A stretch of DNA of 64,000 nt from the NCBI GenBank assembly GCA_028023455.1, contig JAQFVV010006220.1, forward strand, positions 7,607,852 through 7,671,851, given 5' to 3'. The position numbers and the translations under genes are program-made. This DNA comes from Epiperipatus broadwayi. Lineage: Eukaryota > Onychophora > Udeonychophora > Euonychophora > Peripatidae. Shown piece after piece: positions 1-11,400 of the stretch (positions are counted from its first letter, which is position 1; every line of letters starts with the position of its first letter). The notes below the pieces were generated by a model that was not told the origin of the DNA, searched no databases, and saw only the letters and a list, made by a program, of their open reading frames with translations.

Positions 1-44
1 AATTTAATATAATAAGCATTTAAAATTTATATGTATTATTTATA

Positions 45-345
45 TATAATGATTAAAACCAGTCAGCACTTAGATAATCCCAATATCAATAACAATTGGC
101 AATCTTAACCTGTTGTCAAGACAACTACCTTTTAACAATAAAGGTAAAATCCCACCTTTATTTATGGTCCAATATATTTATATAAACATTAAAGATTGCA
201 ACTTGACCAAAAAGATATTGAAATCATTGATGTAAAGAAATTTAAACAAACCTTCATAAACAGGTAAATATAACCTGTTCTGAATGCAGACTAATAAATA
301 GTCAGTTATAACATCACAAACTGCAATTATAATTTACAAATTGCA
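45..345. repeat. Family A dispersed repeat, copy 1
   Basis: AT-rich repeat with recognisable phrases (CAGTCAGCACTTAGA, CCCAATATCAATAACAATT, ATGCAGACTAATAAATAGTC). The same phrases recur at 24915-25205, 42440-42790 and 49805-49890. No ORF, tRNA-like boxes or terminal repeats are visible, so the class is unknown. Edges are set by where similarity to the other copies fades. Confidence 0.7.
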
Positions 346-424
346 TCCAAAGTATGACTTAAATAATGTGAAATAATACTCAATGCTATATAAATCAATA
401 TAATAAAAAAGTGAAAAAAAAATT

Positions 425-725
425 TCCCATGCTTATACAAGCTGTTAAAACAGTAACAAACTCACCATATAGTAGTGTCACACAGTGCAAGCCTTAATAA
501 TTAATGGATACAGTCCCTACTTATTGCCTTTTCATCCAATAAACCTAGACTAGTTTCAAGCTGGTGGTTTTCATTAGTGAGGAGCATTGGATCTGAGAGC
601 ACTGCACCTAGATCTTAGAATGTAATACAACTTTCCAGCAGCCATCTTTTACCTATTTAGTTAACTATAAAGCTATGAATCCAAGATGAAAATGCAATAA
701 TGTTTTAAATTCAAGCTCATTCACT
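425..725 (-). repeat. Family B SINE-like repeat, copy 1
   Basis: Read on the minus strand this matches 62330-62620 over most of its length, including shared stretches such as AAAAGATGGCTGCTGGA versus AAAAGGTGGCTGCTGGA, and the GTGCAAGCC block. It includes a hammerhead-like segment at 542-585 (minus) with CTAATGA in place of CTGATGA, then GAAAC and GTC. No A or B box is visible. Probably a short non-autonomous retroelement; the name is only a local label. Confidence 0.65.
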
Positions 726-734
726 TAAAGTCAT

Positions 735-800
735 ATAGATCTGTACCCAGTTCAATATCTATAAATTTTGATGTCTTTGGTTTTTTAAAAACAACAATTG
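735..800 (+). repeat. Family D 65-bp repeat
   Basis: The block beginning TCATATAGATCTG and ending in TGTCTTTGGTTTTTTAA recurs in direct orientation at 1000-1065 and inverted at 56105-56168. In each place it lies next to a family B copy, so it may be part of a longer composite repeat. Confidence 0.6.
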
Positions 801-839
801 CCATCATTCTATAGACAGAATTGATGTAAAACCACTAAA

Positions 840-1065
840 GCATCATATGATAACCATTTTCTATGCTTAAACAAGCTTTTAAAACAGTAGCAAACTCATT
901 GTATCAATGTACCACCCAGTGCAAGCCTTAGTAGTCAATGGATGAAGATTTTTACATAAAATCTCTATCTGTTGCCTGCTCACTGTTTTCAATCCAACAG
1001 TCATATAGATCTGAATCCAGTTCAATATCTATACATTTTGGTGTCTTTGATTTGTTTTAAAAAAT
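840..1065 (-). repeat. Family B plus family D, second partial copy
   Basis: A diverged second copy of the block at 425-800: again a GTGCAAGCCTTAG-like phrase and then the family D block at 1000-1065. The hammerhead-like core is not preserved here. Together with the first copy it forms a direct duplication about 300-400 bp apart. Confidence 0.5.
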
Positions 1066-1109
1066 AGCTAAATGGGTAAAAGGAGACTGCTGTAAATTTG
1101 TTGCATTTT

Positions 1110-1198
1110 GGTATTCTTTTTTTTTTTTTTAAAAAAAAAAAATGAAGTAGATAAAAGGTGACTCCTGATGTATTGCATTAGATCTTACGATATAAGTG
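1110..1198. other. Poly-T/poly-A stretch and repeat remnant
   Basis: A T12 run abuts an A12 run, followed by a short piece (GCATTAGATCTTACGAT) resembling the ATTGCATTAGATCCTAAGAT part of family B at 62430. It ends where a LINE reverse transcriptase frame starts. Confidence 0.4.
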
Positions 1199-1425
1199 CA
1201 AGGAGGTTTTAGATTAAATAGGTGTATAGAAGATAGTTTATTTGTAGTTACACAACTTATGGATATAAGTAGGAATTCAGGTAAACAGTTATATATGAGT
1301 TTTATAGATATAGAGAAGGCATATGATAGAATAAATAGAAATAGATTATAGATAAGTTTAGCAAATTTGGGAATGGGTGAAGCTTTAATGGTTATTATTA
1401 AAAAATTATATGAAAATAATTATTA
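1199..1425 (+). pseudogene. LINE reverse transcriptase, N-terminal RT fragment
   Basis: The plus strand translates to a non-LTR reverse transcriptase segment: QGGFRLNRCIEDSLF, then motif A as FIDIEKAYDRI, carrying the first catalytic aspartate. One in-frame stop lies at 1350 (a TAG inside NRNRL*I). The frame runs to about KKLYENNY and then enters an (AT)n tract. The same RT resumes after the insertion at about 3265 with ESVKVKNGVGLRQ. Upstream RT fingers and any endonuclease domain are missing, so the copy is 5' truncated. The LINE clade was not resolved. Confidence 0.7.
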
Positions 1426-1438
1426 TATATATATATAT

Positions 1439-3259
1439 TGTGATGACCACACATACTGTGGTCACACATGTACCTACCAAAACATCCACAAATTAGAAAT
1501 GGTAGGGTTGGAAAGAAATAAATAAATAAGAAAGAAAAAACGAGCTTGGAAATTAACAAAACCAAGAACTGTTGAAAATTAGCAAAACAAAGAGAAAGAG
1601 AGGGAACTAGAGTTAACAAGATCGTTATCTTTTGCTAGTCAAAGTCCGAATTTTGATAAAAGTAAATATTAAATTATAATACTACCAGCATACGGTAGGA
1701 AAGTTAAAGCAGTAAAGAAACATAAATAAAACATGTAGTAAAATATGATTTAGGAAAAGTAAAGTTTAAAAAAAAAAAAGGAAAAAGGGAAAAACTTCGA
1801 TAGCGCGGAAAGAAAAACCTAAAAAATTAATATGTTCGAAAAGATAAGAATCTGGGCTTCAAAGTACACATTTGACGATAAACGAAATGCGGGTTTTATG
1901 GGGTAGAGTTAAAGCAAGAATTAGATAAAAAATAAATGATTATTAAAATTTAAATAAGAAATAAAGAAAAACATGCATTAAAATTTGTGTAAGTAATCAA
2001 AGAAAAATAAGGAAATAAATAAAATGTACGTAGTGCTATAAAATCATATAAAATAAAGTTACATATGGCCGAAGGCATAGCATGGGAGGTGTCAACAACA
2101 AGTGGAAACAAAGAATCTAAAGGACAAAGACCATTGGAATGTTTTAATTAAAAAAAAGGAAAAAAAAGAAAAATTAGGTGGAGAGCTAAGGAGGAGATAA
2201 GAGGAGGGATTAGAGCTTGAGACTTCGAGTCGACAAGGTGAAAAATCGCGGCTCCAAGAATCAGCCGATATAGCTAACCAACATGACTTTTACCATTGAT
2301 ATCTCACATAGTATGACCGGCTAAGGCCATCATGATCGCGGTCAATCCGGACTTCTGTACCAATGGTTCTGCAATAATGTAACAGCTACGGTAGTAACGC
2401 CTGCCTGTGGACTTCTGTAGTGGCCCGACCTGTGATGCCTCATCCTCCATGCCTTATTAACCAAGAAGCTACATCCCACCAAATATAATCTACGACCGTC
2501 CCTCCTAAAGAAGTGGATAATCCACGTGACGGTCGACAACACGTCGGAATGAACTCAAAGACTAAACCCTAGGTAACTTAAATATTATTTTATATATAGT
2601 CAAATGTGCACATAAATTCCATAGACAATGGCTAAATGCCTTTCGTGAATGGTAATGACATTCTTTTGATAGACAGCTAGGCTAACGAGTTATAAATGTG
2701 ACAGCATTTATAATGATTGTAAGTATTTATTTATAAGAATTTCAAGTATTTATTTCCTTATAGCACTATAGAATATAATATGTTTAATTTTTATGTTAAT
2801 GTTTCTTATATCTTTTATTATCAAATTATTTGTTAGTATTAAAAATATATTAATTTATTTAAATCTGTCTTGTCTCGTTCTTCGCCACTCCACAAAATAG
2901 TCTAATACTAGGAGGGTAGAAATATTATTTCATTTTGTTTGCATTCTTTTAGTTATGAAATTAACATGTGAAACGTTGATGGTGCATGGTTTTATCCTGT
3001 AAAATTTATAAATTAGCCAAGTGCTGTAACTGTAATATCTTACAGCAGCCGGGAGAAAGTTGATCGGGAAAAATAATCTGGAGGTTATATCCGTATAGCG
3101 TACAGATTCAGTCAAGTACGGAAATCGGCTCGTCTGTTTCCGTATTTCTCTCTGCTTGAGGTAGCGGAAGGTGGGCAATTTTGAATAATAAGAATTCCCC
3201 ATTACATATATAAGTGAAAGGGAAGTTGGAGCTTTTTCGATCGTCCCGTGTCTGTTACA
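1439..3259. mobile_element. 1.8-kb insertion bounded by TG...CA, possible solo LTR
   Basis: Seen: a segment starting TGTGATGACC and ending CTGTTACA separates two halves of one LINE ORF. It sits between (AT)n runs that could hide a short target-site duplication. Its GC content is higher than the surroundings in places (2200-2560 and 3030-3180). A TATA-like TATATAAGT lies at about 3207. Known: LTRs begin TG and end CA. Inferred: a solo LTR. No internal retroviral gene, primer-binding site or polypurine tract was identified, and 1.8 kb is long for an LTR, so another insertion type is possible. ORFs inside (2342-2542 and 2930-3274, minus) match nothing I recognise. Confidence 0.4.
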
Positions 3260-3261
3260 AT

Positions 3262-4307
3262 ATATATATATCAATTAGGAAATATAGAATCAGTTAAAGT
3301 TAAAAATGGAGTGGGACTAAGGCAAGAGATGCTCTATGTCATCTATTTTGTTTGTGTTGTATTTGAGTGAAATAGAAAGAGCAATAGAACAATTAGGAAG
3401 AGGGATAGAGATACCATTAATAGGTGGTAAGGAAGTATATATTTTGCCAAGTCTTTTTTTTTGCAGATGATATATTTTTGTGTGCAGAAATAAGAGAAGA
3501 TATGGAAGTTATGCTGACGACATGTGCAAGGGTGGGTAAAGAGATGGGGATTAAATTTAGTGAAGAAAAATCAAATATGTTGATGGTTAATACTGGGGAA
3601 AGAGAAGATGTAGAATTTTTATTGGGAGATATTAAGTTAAGTGTGGTGAATAGATATAGTTATTTGGGAATTATTTTAAGTAATCAGAAAAATTATTTGG
3701 ATGAAAGGGAGAAAAAATTGATAAATGAAGCAAAGAAAAGAAAGGGATTGATAAAGAAATTAACAGTGTTTTCATATAATAAAAATGATGTACTAGAATT
3801 ATATGGGAGTTGCAGTGGCAGGGTTAACATATGGTAATGATGCATTATGTGTTAGTAAAGGGATATTAAATTATGAGGAAAAAGTTCAAAGGGAAGTAGG
3901 AAGACATGCATTGGATGCAGATGTATGGACAGCAAGAGAGGTAATTCAAGGAGAAATGGGATGGTCAAGTTTTCATATGAGTGATGCAAAAAGTAAAATG
4001 AAAATGTTTGGTAGATTGCAGTTTATAGATAATAAAAGAATAGCCAAAATAGTATTTAATTGGATTATGAATAAAGGGCCGGCAACAAGATGGGTGAGAA
4101 AGGTAATGTGCTAAGCAAAAGATTTGGACAAAGAATTTATATCAGTATATTTGTACAAAAGATGGGGTGATTGTGTTAGGAGGATTGTTGAGTGTTATAG
4201 TTGTAAGGAATGGGATAAAAGAATAGATTTATTAATAAAGAATGGGAAGTTAGAGGGATGGATAACTAGTATTGAGAGTAAAAAGAGTTTAAATATATAT
4301 ATATATA

Positions 4308-4361
<54 letters not shown>

Positions 4362-4744
4362 GAAATAAACAGAATATTAGGTGTGAGTTAATATATAATA
4401 GTAAGAAAAGTAGTTTATTGTTTAAGGCTCGAATGGGATCTTTAGCAACAAGAAAATATACCTGTAAATTGAAAAATATGTGTGATTTAATCTGTAAAAT
4501 ATGTAAGGAAGGAATAGAAAATATTAGGCATCTGTTAATTAAATGTAAATGCTTGAAAACAGAAAGGGTACATATAATGAAGATATGGAAGAATAAATAT
4601 GAAAAAAGTGATTATACAGAAAGTGGATTATTGGTTTTTATGCTGGATTTGGAAAAAGATAAAGGGGATTTAGATATAAAGGCCATAGAGTTGACTAAGA
4701 TTATGTTGTGGAAATGGGATGGAGCAGAATATGGAAAATCATAG
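3262..4744 (+). pseudogene. LINE reverse transcriptase, C-terminal part
   Basis: Continuation of the RT at 1199-1425. Around 3270-3420 the reading is GVGLRQ (RT motif B region) but needs frame changes. From 3424 the frame reads FFADDIFLCAE, preserving the FADD catalytic motif, followed by thumb-like sequence (YSYLGIIL). A frame change occurs near 3805-3830 into GLTYGNDALCVSKGILNYEEKVQREVGR. After a stop at about 4112 the frame reopens at 4124. The last part has CKICKEGIENIRHLLIKC, a C-x2-C-x8-H-x4-C motif typical of the C-terminal zinc knuckle of several LINE clades. An (AT)n run at about 4293-4356 lies in frame and encodes an Ile-Tyr stretch. At least three frame breaks make it non-functional. 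Confidence 0.75.
4293..4356. repeat. (AT)n microsatellite inside LINE ORF
   Basis: About 30 AT dinucleotides with one C interruption near 4310. The repeat does not break the frame, since TATATA encodes alternating Tyr and Ile, so the surrounding LINE reading frame survives it. Confidence 0.95.
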
Positions 4745-6776
4745 ACTGGGGAATGGAAAATAAAGTGGCTAACAGGTTTCTCTGGGCATAATTGCTGAGA
4801 GATTCTTGACTTCGTTTAAGGAGAAGCTACAGTACATCACATCACATATTACTGTCTTTTACTAGTATGTTTAATAAGAATGAAAAAAAACTTTTACATG
4901 TTCTTAATTATATATTTTGTCTAAAAACATGTCTTTATTTGTTTTAGCATATGTCTTTGGCAATTGCTTATAAATGAAGATGGCAGTTGTGGACTGCATA
5001 GAAAAAAAAACAAAGCAATGAAGTTATAAAAGAAATAAAAATATGATAAGACTTAGAATTGCTATAAGGGCATTAAATGATGTTTTAATTGATATAATTA
5101 AATAATGAAAATGTGATTGCATGAACAGTCAGGAATGATATAATAATTAGTGCATATAGATTATTTATTGCAAGAGATAATCCTGTGCTGTGACCAGTGT
5201 GAGGGGTTCAGCACATTCACTAACATGATTTCATGCATTAAAAGATTCTGTGGTTTGCAATAAAATATAATTTTTTAGTCAGTTTTTTTTACATTTTTTT
5301 GTTTTGTTTTTTAAACTTTCAAACAGATGGAGACATTAAAACCAAAATTGTCTAAATCTATTTTTTTTTTAAAAAAATGCTGATAAATAATTAATAATGA
5401 AATGTCTATGATCAACAGCAAGTCAGGACTGTTTCACTTCATTAGCTGTTCTTTGAATAGAAAATAATATAATTAAGAGATTTGAAACAAAAAAAAAAAA
5501 GTTAATAAATTTTTTCTTGTTCCTTTTGCTGCAAAGCAAATGCATATAAACGTTTTTTTTAGTTACTATAAAAATTTTAAACCAATTTCACATTATTTCT
5601 GCTTGTACTAATCTAAATGTCTGAAGTCAATATGGTAAAAAAATGGAGAGAAGAAATAATGAAGATTAATTTAATGATAGTCTTAATGTTAACAATTAAT
5701 TATTTTTCTAGAAAGCCTTGATGTTTATTATATTTTTATTATCTTGATATTCAGTATTGCATTTCTGATTTTTTATTTTATTAATAAATATTATTTGTTA
5801 AAATTGAAGGGTTTTAAACATTTATTTTTCAACAAGATTTGACATGAATTGATAATAAAAGTGAAGACAGTCTCGTGCTCTATTTCATTGTCATCTGTAA
5901 CACTATCTGTAATAGTAGTCATATATATACATGTACTGTATATAACAAATGTGAATATGATAGATTTAAAAAAAGTAATTGTTAAAATATAACTAATTAA
6001 AAAAGACAATTTAAATATTTGAGTCTAAAAGTAATATTATAGCATAACAAAGAAATAATTGGGAGATCAACTCATTGGCATAAGATTAATATTGTTCTTG
6101 TTTTAAAAAAATATATAGTTTATAAAAACATAAATAGATAATATATTAATGAAATTAGAATGAAAAATTGGGGAAAGTTCATTATGATTTTAATAAAAAC
6201 TGTAAAGATACATATAAATAACTATATATTCATCAATGATGAAGGTCTTTCGAATTTATGGCATAACACTGCGATTGAGAGACTTATTGGCTTGTGCAAC
6301 TAAATAGATTTTGGCAGTGGATTATCAATTATATGTTTTATTATCCTCAGTTACAAATTAACAGCAGGCATCTTGAGATTATTCGTAGAAGATTAATAAA
6401 GTTTAATAAATATTCAATAATTTTCTTTTCTTTTCTACTTATTGGTAGAAGATTAATAAAGTCAATAAATGTTCAGGAATTTTCCTTTTTTAAGTATATG
6501 TATATATGTAGTAAAATATATATGATTAAATGAAAATTGCCATTCTTTTAAATTAGTTTAATTATAATTATTATTAATATTTACATCTAATTAATCATTA
6601 TTATTTTATAATTTATTCACTGCTTTCTTTTAACCTAATATTTTTCACTCACTTCTTTTAGTAAGAAATTCTTGATCTTCATGAGCTTTTTATACCAACA
6701 GTCATCTCTCATGATTACCTTTGATTCTTTAGTTGCACAAGTAATAATTCTGATTTCAATTTTTCTTTGTTTTCCT
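4745..6776. other. LINE 3' tail, then AT-rich DNA without recognisable gene
   Basis: About 100 bases after the LINE stop end in CATCACATCACATATT and probably represent its 3' UTR. Beyond 4860 I see only AT-rich sequence, short homopolymers and a diverged tandem duplication at about 6380-6490, with AGAAGATTAATAAAGT present twice 61 bases apart. Short ORFs (5791-6009 minus, 6294-6533 plus) have low-complexity composition and no recognised motif. Confidence 0.5.
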
Positions 6777-6940
<164 letters not shown>

Positions 6941-7142
6941 GTCTTTCTATTCTCCCCCTCTCCTAATTAGAATAGTCATAGTCATTTAAGAATGACTGCT
7001 GCTAACAATGATGATTATTAATGTATTTGGTTTATTTATTTAAGAAATAAAAAGAGCAGAATTGATAAATAAAAATTAATGGAGTCATACATAAATTGAG
7101 AAAAGATAAAATTAAAAAAAAGTCATTTAAAAAAAAAAAGAA

Positions 7143-7153
7143 GGGGGGGGGGG
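7143..7153. repeat. G11 homopolymer
   Basis: Run of 11 G in otherwise AT-rich DNA. Similar G or C runs occur at 27272-27281 (G10) and 31481-31492 (C12). Confidence 0.9.
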
Positions 7154-7322
7154 ATTTATCCATAATCATTGATCACTTAGAAATGAATTTGATCATTCCA
7201 CTTTCAAGAGAAAAAAAAGACAAAAGAACTAAACAAAGCAAATGTGATGACTATGCAAACTAATCTGTGAAACACATGACCACATATAGAACAAACTGTC
7301 AATTATTCTGTTATTTAATATT

Positions 7323-8400
7323 TTACATATATGGAGTTTGAACTCAGACTTTTACATGACCCTCAACTATCCATGCTATCTTATACTGCTGACACACTTG
7401 ACCACAAACATGTTGAAAAAATAAATAATCACCAATATAGGTATTTTGTGCTAACCAGCATTCATCAGTTCGTCCAGATTTACACCTGTACACCTATATA
7501 CAATCAATGCTCAGCTTATATTAAGATAGCCAATCTTTGTACTTTAATGGACAGGCTTTAATCCACTCCACCCCACAATTCTTCAGTCATCCATTTCATT
7601 GAAAATCTGATGATGGAATGCTCAAAGTCTACATCAGTGCCAACCTTCTCATTCTACTCATGTTGACCATAAGTCACACTGACCCCTCACATACAAGACA
7701 ATCCATTTACATACATATACGATGGATGAGCAGACCTTATTGCACTATACTTTAATAAATGAAATTTTTTATACAGTGCAGGCTTTTTTAATACCTGCAC
7801 TCCAATATGTAATATATAAGGGGTTTGAACTCAGACTTTTACATGACCCTCAGCTATCCATGCTATCTCATACTGCTGTCACACTTGATCACCCACTTGT
7901 TGAAAAGATAAATAATCACCTATATTAGTATTTTGTGCTAAACCAGCACTATATTAAAATATAGTGCTGTAAGGTCTGCCCATCCTTCATATATGTATGT
8001 AAATGGATGATGTCCTGTACATGAGGTGTCAGAGTGACTTATGGTCAACATGGGTAGGCTGAGAAGGTTGGCACCAATTTGGGCTTTGAGCACTCTATCA
8101 TCAGATTTCCAATGAAATGGACAGTTGAAGAGTTGTGGGGTGGAGTCAATTGAAGCCTGTCCATTAAAGTATGAAGATTGGCTATCTTAATATAAAATGA
8201 GAATTGATTGTATATATGTGTGGAGATAATAATCTGAATCAACTCACAAGTGCTGGTTAGCATGAAATACGAATATTGGTGATTATTTATTTTTTTGACA
8301 TGTGTGTGATCAAGTGTGTCCACAGTATAAGATAGCATGTCTGAGCTCAAACTTCCTATATATTACATATTGAAGTGCAGGTATAAAAAAACTTGTACTG
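7323..8400. mobile_element. Family C fold-back element, three nested units
   Basis: A forward unit spans about 7323-7765 and starts GGAGTTTGAACTCAGACTTTTACATGACC in two blocks. A second, truncated forward unit spans 7785-7947. An inverted unit at about 7955-8400 is the reverse complement of the first. The junction carries a short perfect hairpin at 7947-7970 (AGCACTATATT / AATATAGTGCT). Arms share many exact words (AGCCAATCTT, CCATTTCATTG, GATGATGG). The family recurs at 29905-30490 and 58520-58795. ORFs at 7331-7561, 7722-7928 and 8045-8350 are accidental readings of this repeat. Confidence 0.8.
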
Positions 8401-11400
8401 TAAAAAAAAAATCATGTATCAATATTTTACAGTAAACTTTAGATGTCAATACTATATCTAACTGCAGCTCTTCAGTTTACTGTATTCTCTGTCACATCTT
8501 TCCAATGAAAATAATCAACATTGCACTTCTATGGAATGTCTTTGAACAGGATTTGCTTCTTTCACAATAACCATGCTCAAGTTTATCATAAAATCTTTTT
8601 TTTACAAAATCTTGCAATGTTCATTTATTTCACATGTCCAATCTGACAAAGATGGGATTTGACAATAGTGGACTTTTTAGTATTATGTTCAGCAAGTTGA
8701 AAAACATATTGTTGGTCTTATGCTCTTCCAATTGTATTTTTAAACTTTGATGAGCATTCTAAAATGAAATTTTTTTCATGATTTTTTATTACATTGATTG
8801 AGTGTTTAAGTCTTACTTCAGTACAATAAATTAGATAAAATAACAGCTTTATGTACAGCTAATTTAATTGCAATAATTATTTCACTATGATGAAATATCA
8901 TTTTAACTAATTAAAAGTGTTAGCAGCACTCTGAAGTGTATAGTGTCCCTCAACATCTAAATTTACCTTTCTACTAATAATATTTCTAACATTATTAAAA
9001 GTGAATTCATATTTGATATGGTTTTACTTATAGCAAAATATTTTTAAAAATTCAACAATCTATTCTACATGATATAAAATCTAGATTAAAAACTTTATAT
9101 ATAGATGGATTTTTACTTTTTATTTTATTTCTCTAAGCAATGTATATGGTATCAATAACCACTGAGTCTTGCTAACATCCACTACTTCATCATAACTATT
9201 TTTATGAATTCCTTAATTTATTTAGTGCAAATGGCATAGTGATGAACTCAAGAATTAAGCTTTTAGATTGATTCCAGTCAAAAACAGGAAAAAAAAAACA
9301 TTGTTCTCAATCTGCCATTTGAATGCTCAAATGTCACCATGAGCTCTAGTGCAAAAAAATATATGATAATTTCACTTTATCATAAAAATTAAAGTGTGAT
9401 TTTTTTATATATAAAAAGAAAACTGATTTATTTAGTGTCAATTTTAATATCTTGTTTATTAAAAAAATTTCTTTTTTGTGAAGTGTAGAACACTATACAT
9501 TTTTATGTATATAAAAATGAATTTATTAAAAAATATGTATGAAAAAAAAATTCAAATGTAAATAATGTTTATAAGATTTTATTATGAAGAGGGATTTTCA
9601 CACACAAAAGTCATAAGCATAAGATTTGTATTGCTTGTGTTGTTTTCTTTGGTGGAAGCTGTTCAAGTTTCGATTGTCCATAAAATGCCCTTTTAAAAAA
9701 AAAAATGTCTTTTTATTAAGGTCAAATGTTTTTGCTTTCTATTAAAATATAAACATCAAAAGAAATCGCAAACATCTTTATAAACTTTTTTTTAATCTTT
9801 ATTATCCGTTTTCAAGTACCATTCATTAATCATGCACCAAATATGGTACAAAAAAGATGTGTGCATAAAATGATCTTAAAATGTACAATTTCTAGAAAAT
9901 TCGAGTCGATGGATGGAAAATTTTTGCACAGTTATGTTAACTAGAATAGTAACAATTTACGAAAAGCACTTAATCAGTCCATTTACACTTCAAGCAAAAA
10001 ATATAGGTCTTACCTTACCAATAACTTATTTGTTTGTTTTTCTTTTCCCACACTACAATTCAAAGCATTTTTTTTCTCATCACATTTATGCCACTTAGAT
10101 GTCAGATTATAGTGCTTAAAATCCAATGCTGACCCATCCCACTCTTGGATAGTCATCTATACTTTCACTAAGTAACAGAAATGGAGTGAGAAAAAAATAA
10201 CTTGCTGCTAAACAGCACTGTGTAAGTATTTGTAGGTGTAATGTGATGTTTAATTGATTTTATTTCAAAGCAGTATTCAGATTCATATCATTTTACTCCT
10301 GAGCCATATTTACAACACAAATAATTATTGAATATCAGATGGTAATGACAACATGGTTCAGAGTAGTCAATGTTTATTAGCCCTCTTAACAAGAATATGT
10401 TTTGATATGTAACTTTCCTGAAAATAATCAAAATTAGTTAGTTAGTTTATAAATGAGATCACTAAAATATAGTTAATGACCTAATGCCAGGTTTATGTAA
10501 CAAGTAAGATTAAGTTCAAACCCTTAAGTTGTGGAAAATGAAAGATGTTGCTTTAATAGTGTAATAATAAAAAAGTCATTGAATAATTGCAACTCATGGA
10601 ATAACTGCAACTCAGAATTGCACTCCCTGTACAGAGAGTAGATCACCTGTATTCTTTGACTACTAATACATACTTAGCTAATTTATGAATATAGAATTGA
10701 GTGAATTACAGTTATTAAATACAAAGTCCATTAATATTAAAAAAGTAATCCCAACAACAATAAGGTTGAAATATTAGGATGTGCTATGTTTGTTGTTAAT
10801 CAAAAACCAGAAATTTAACTTTTAATTGAGATTATATACTGTGTTTCTAATGGATTTTTTTTTTTTTGAGACAACATACTCTGATTATTTATAGTTTGTT
10901 TCAAACATTGGACAGAGTAAGTAGAAACAGCATTTATTTTTGTAATTGTATAATGAAAATTTAATATGCAAGTCTGAGGTAGAAAGTAAAATACTTATTT
11001 GAATGATATGTGTGAATTTTGTCAAACTTTGCATTAAGCTTTGTAGATTAATGCTTTAGAAAAGAAATTCTGCCCTTATAGGTAAATATTAAAATTGAAA
11101 GTCATACAGTATTCTAATAAAAATTCAAAATATTAATCAAATACATGACAATTTCACTTTAAGCTTAAACCCAATCTTATTGCTAAAAATGAAATTTTTA
11201 AAAAGATGATGGTAAGGTTTCACATTATCAGAGGTAATCCTCTGATTTTCTATAAATGTATTTCTTGGCCACTTTATTCTGTGGCTGTTCAAATAAGAGA
11301 GGCTACATTTAAACAAAGATTTATAAATCACTATTATGGTCTCAGATGCTTACGAGTCAGAGATAAAATGAATCCTCATATCTAGTGTTTTTACTATGGT

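Noticed and set aside
7600-7650. CTGATGATGG... segments in family C as another hammerhead
   Set aside because: A short stem can be drawn, but CAAA or no GAAA follows and no GTC/GTA sits at the right place in any copy.
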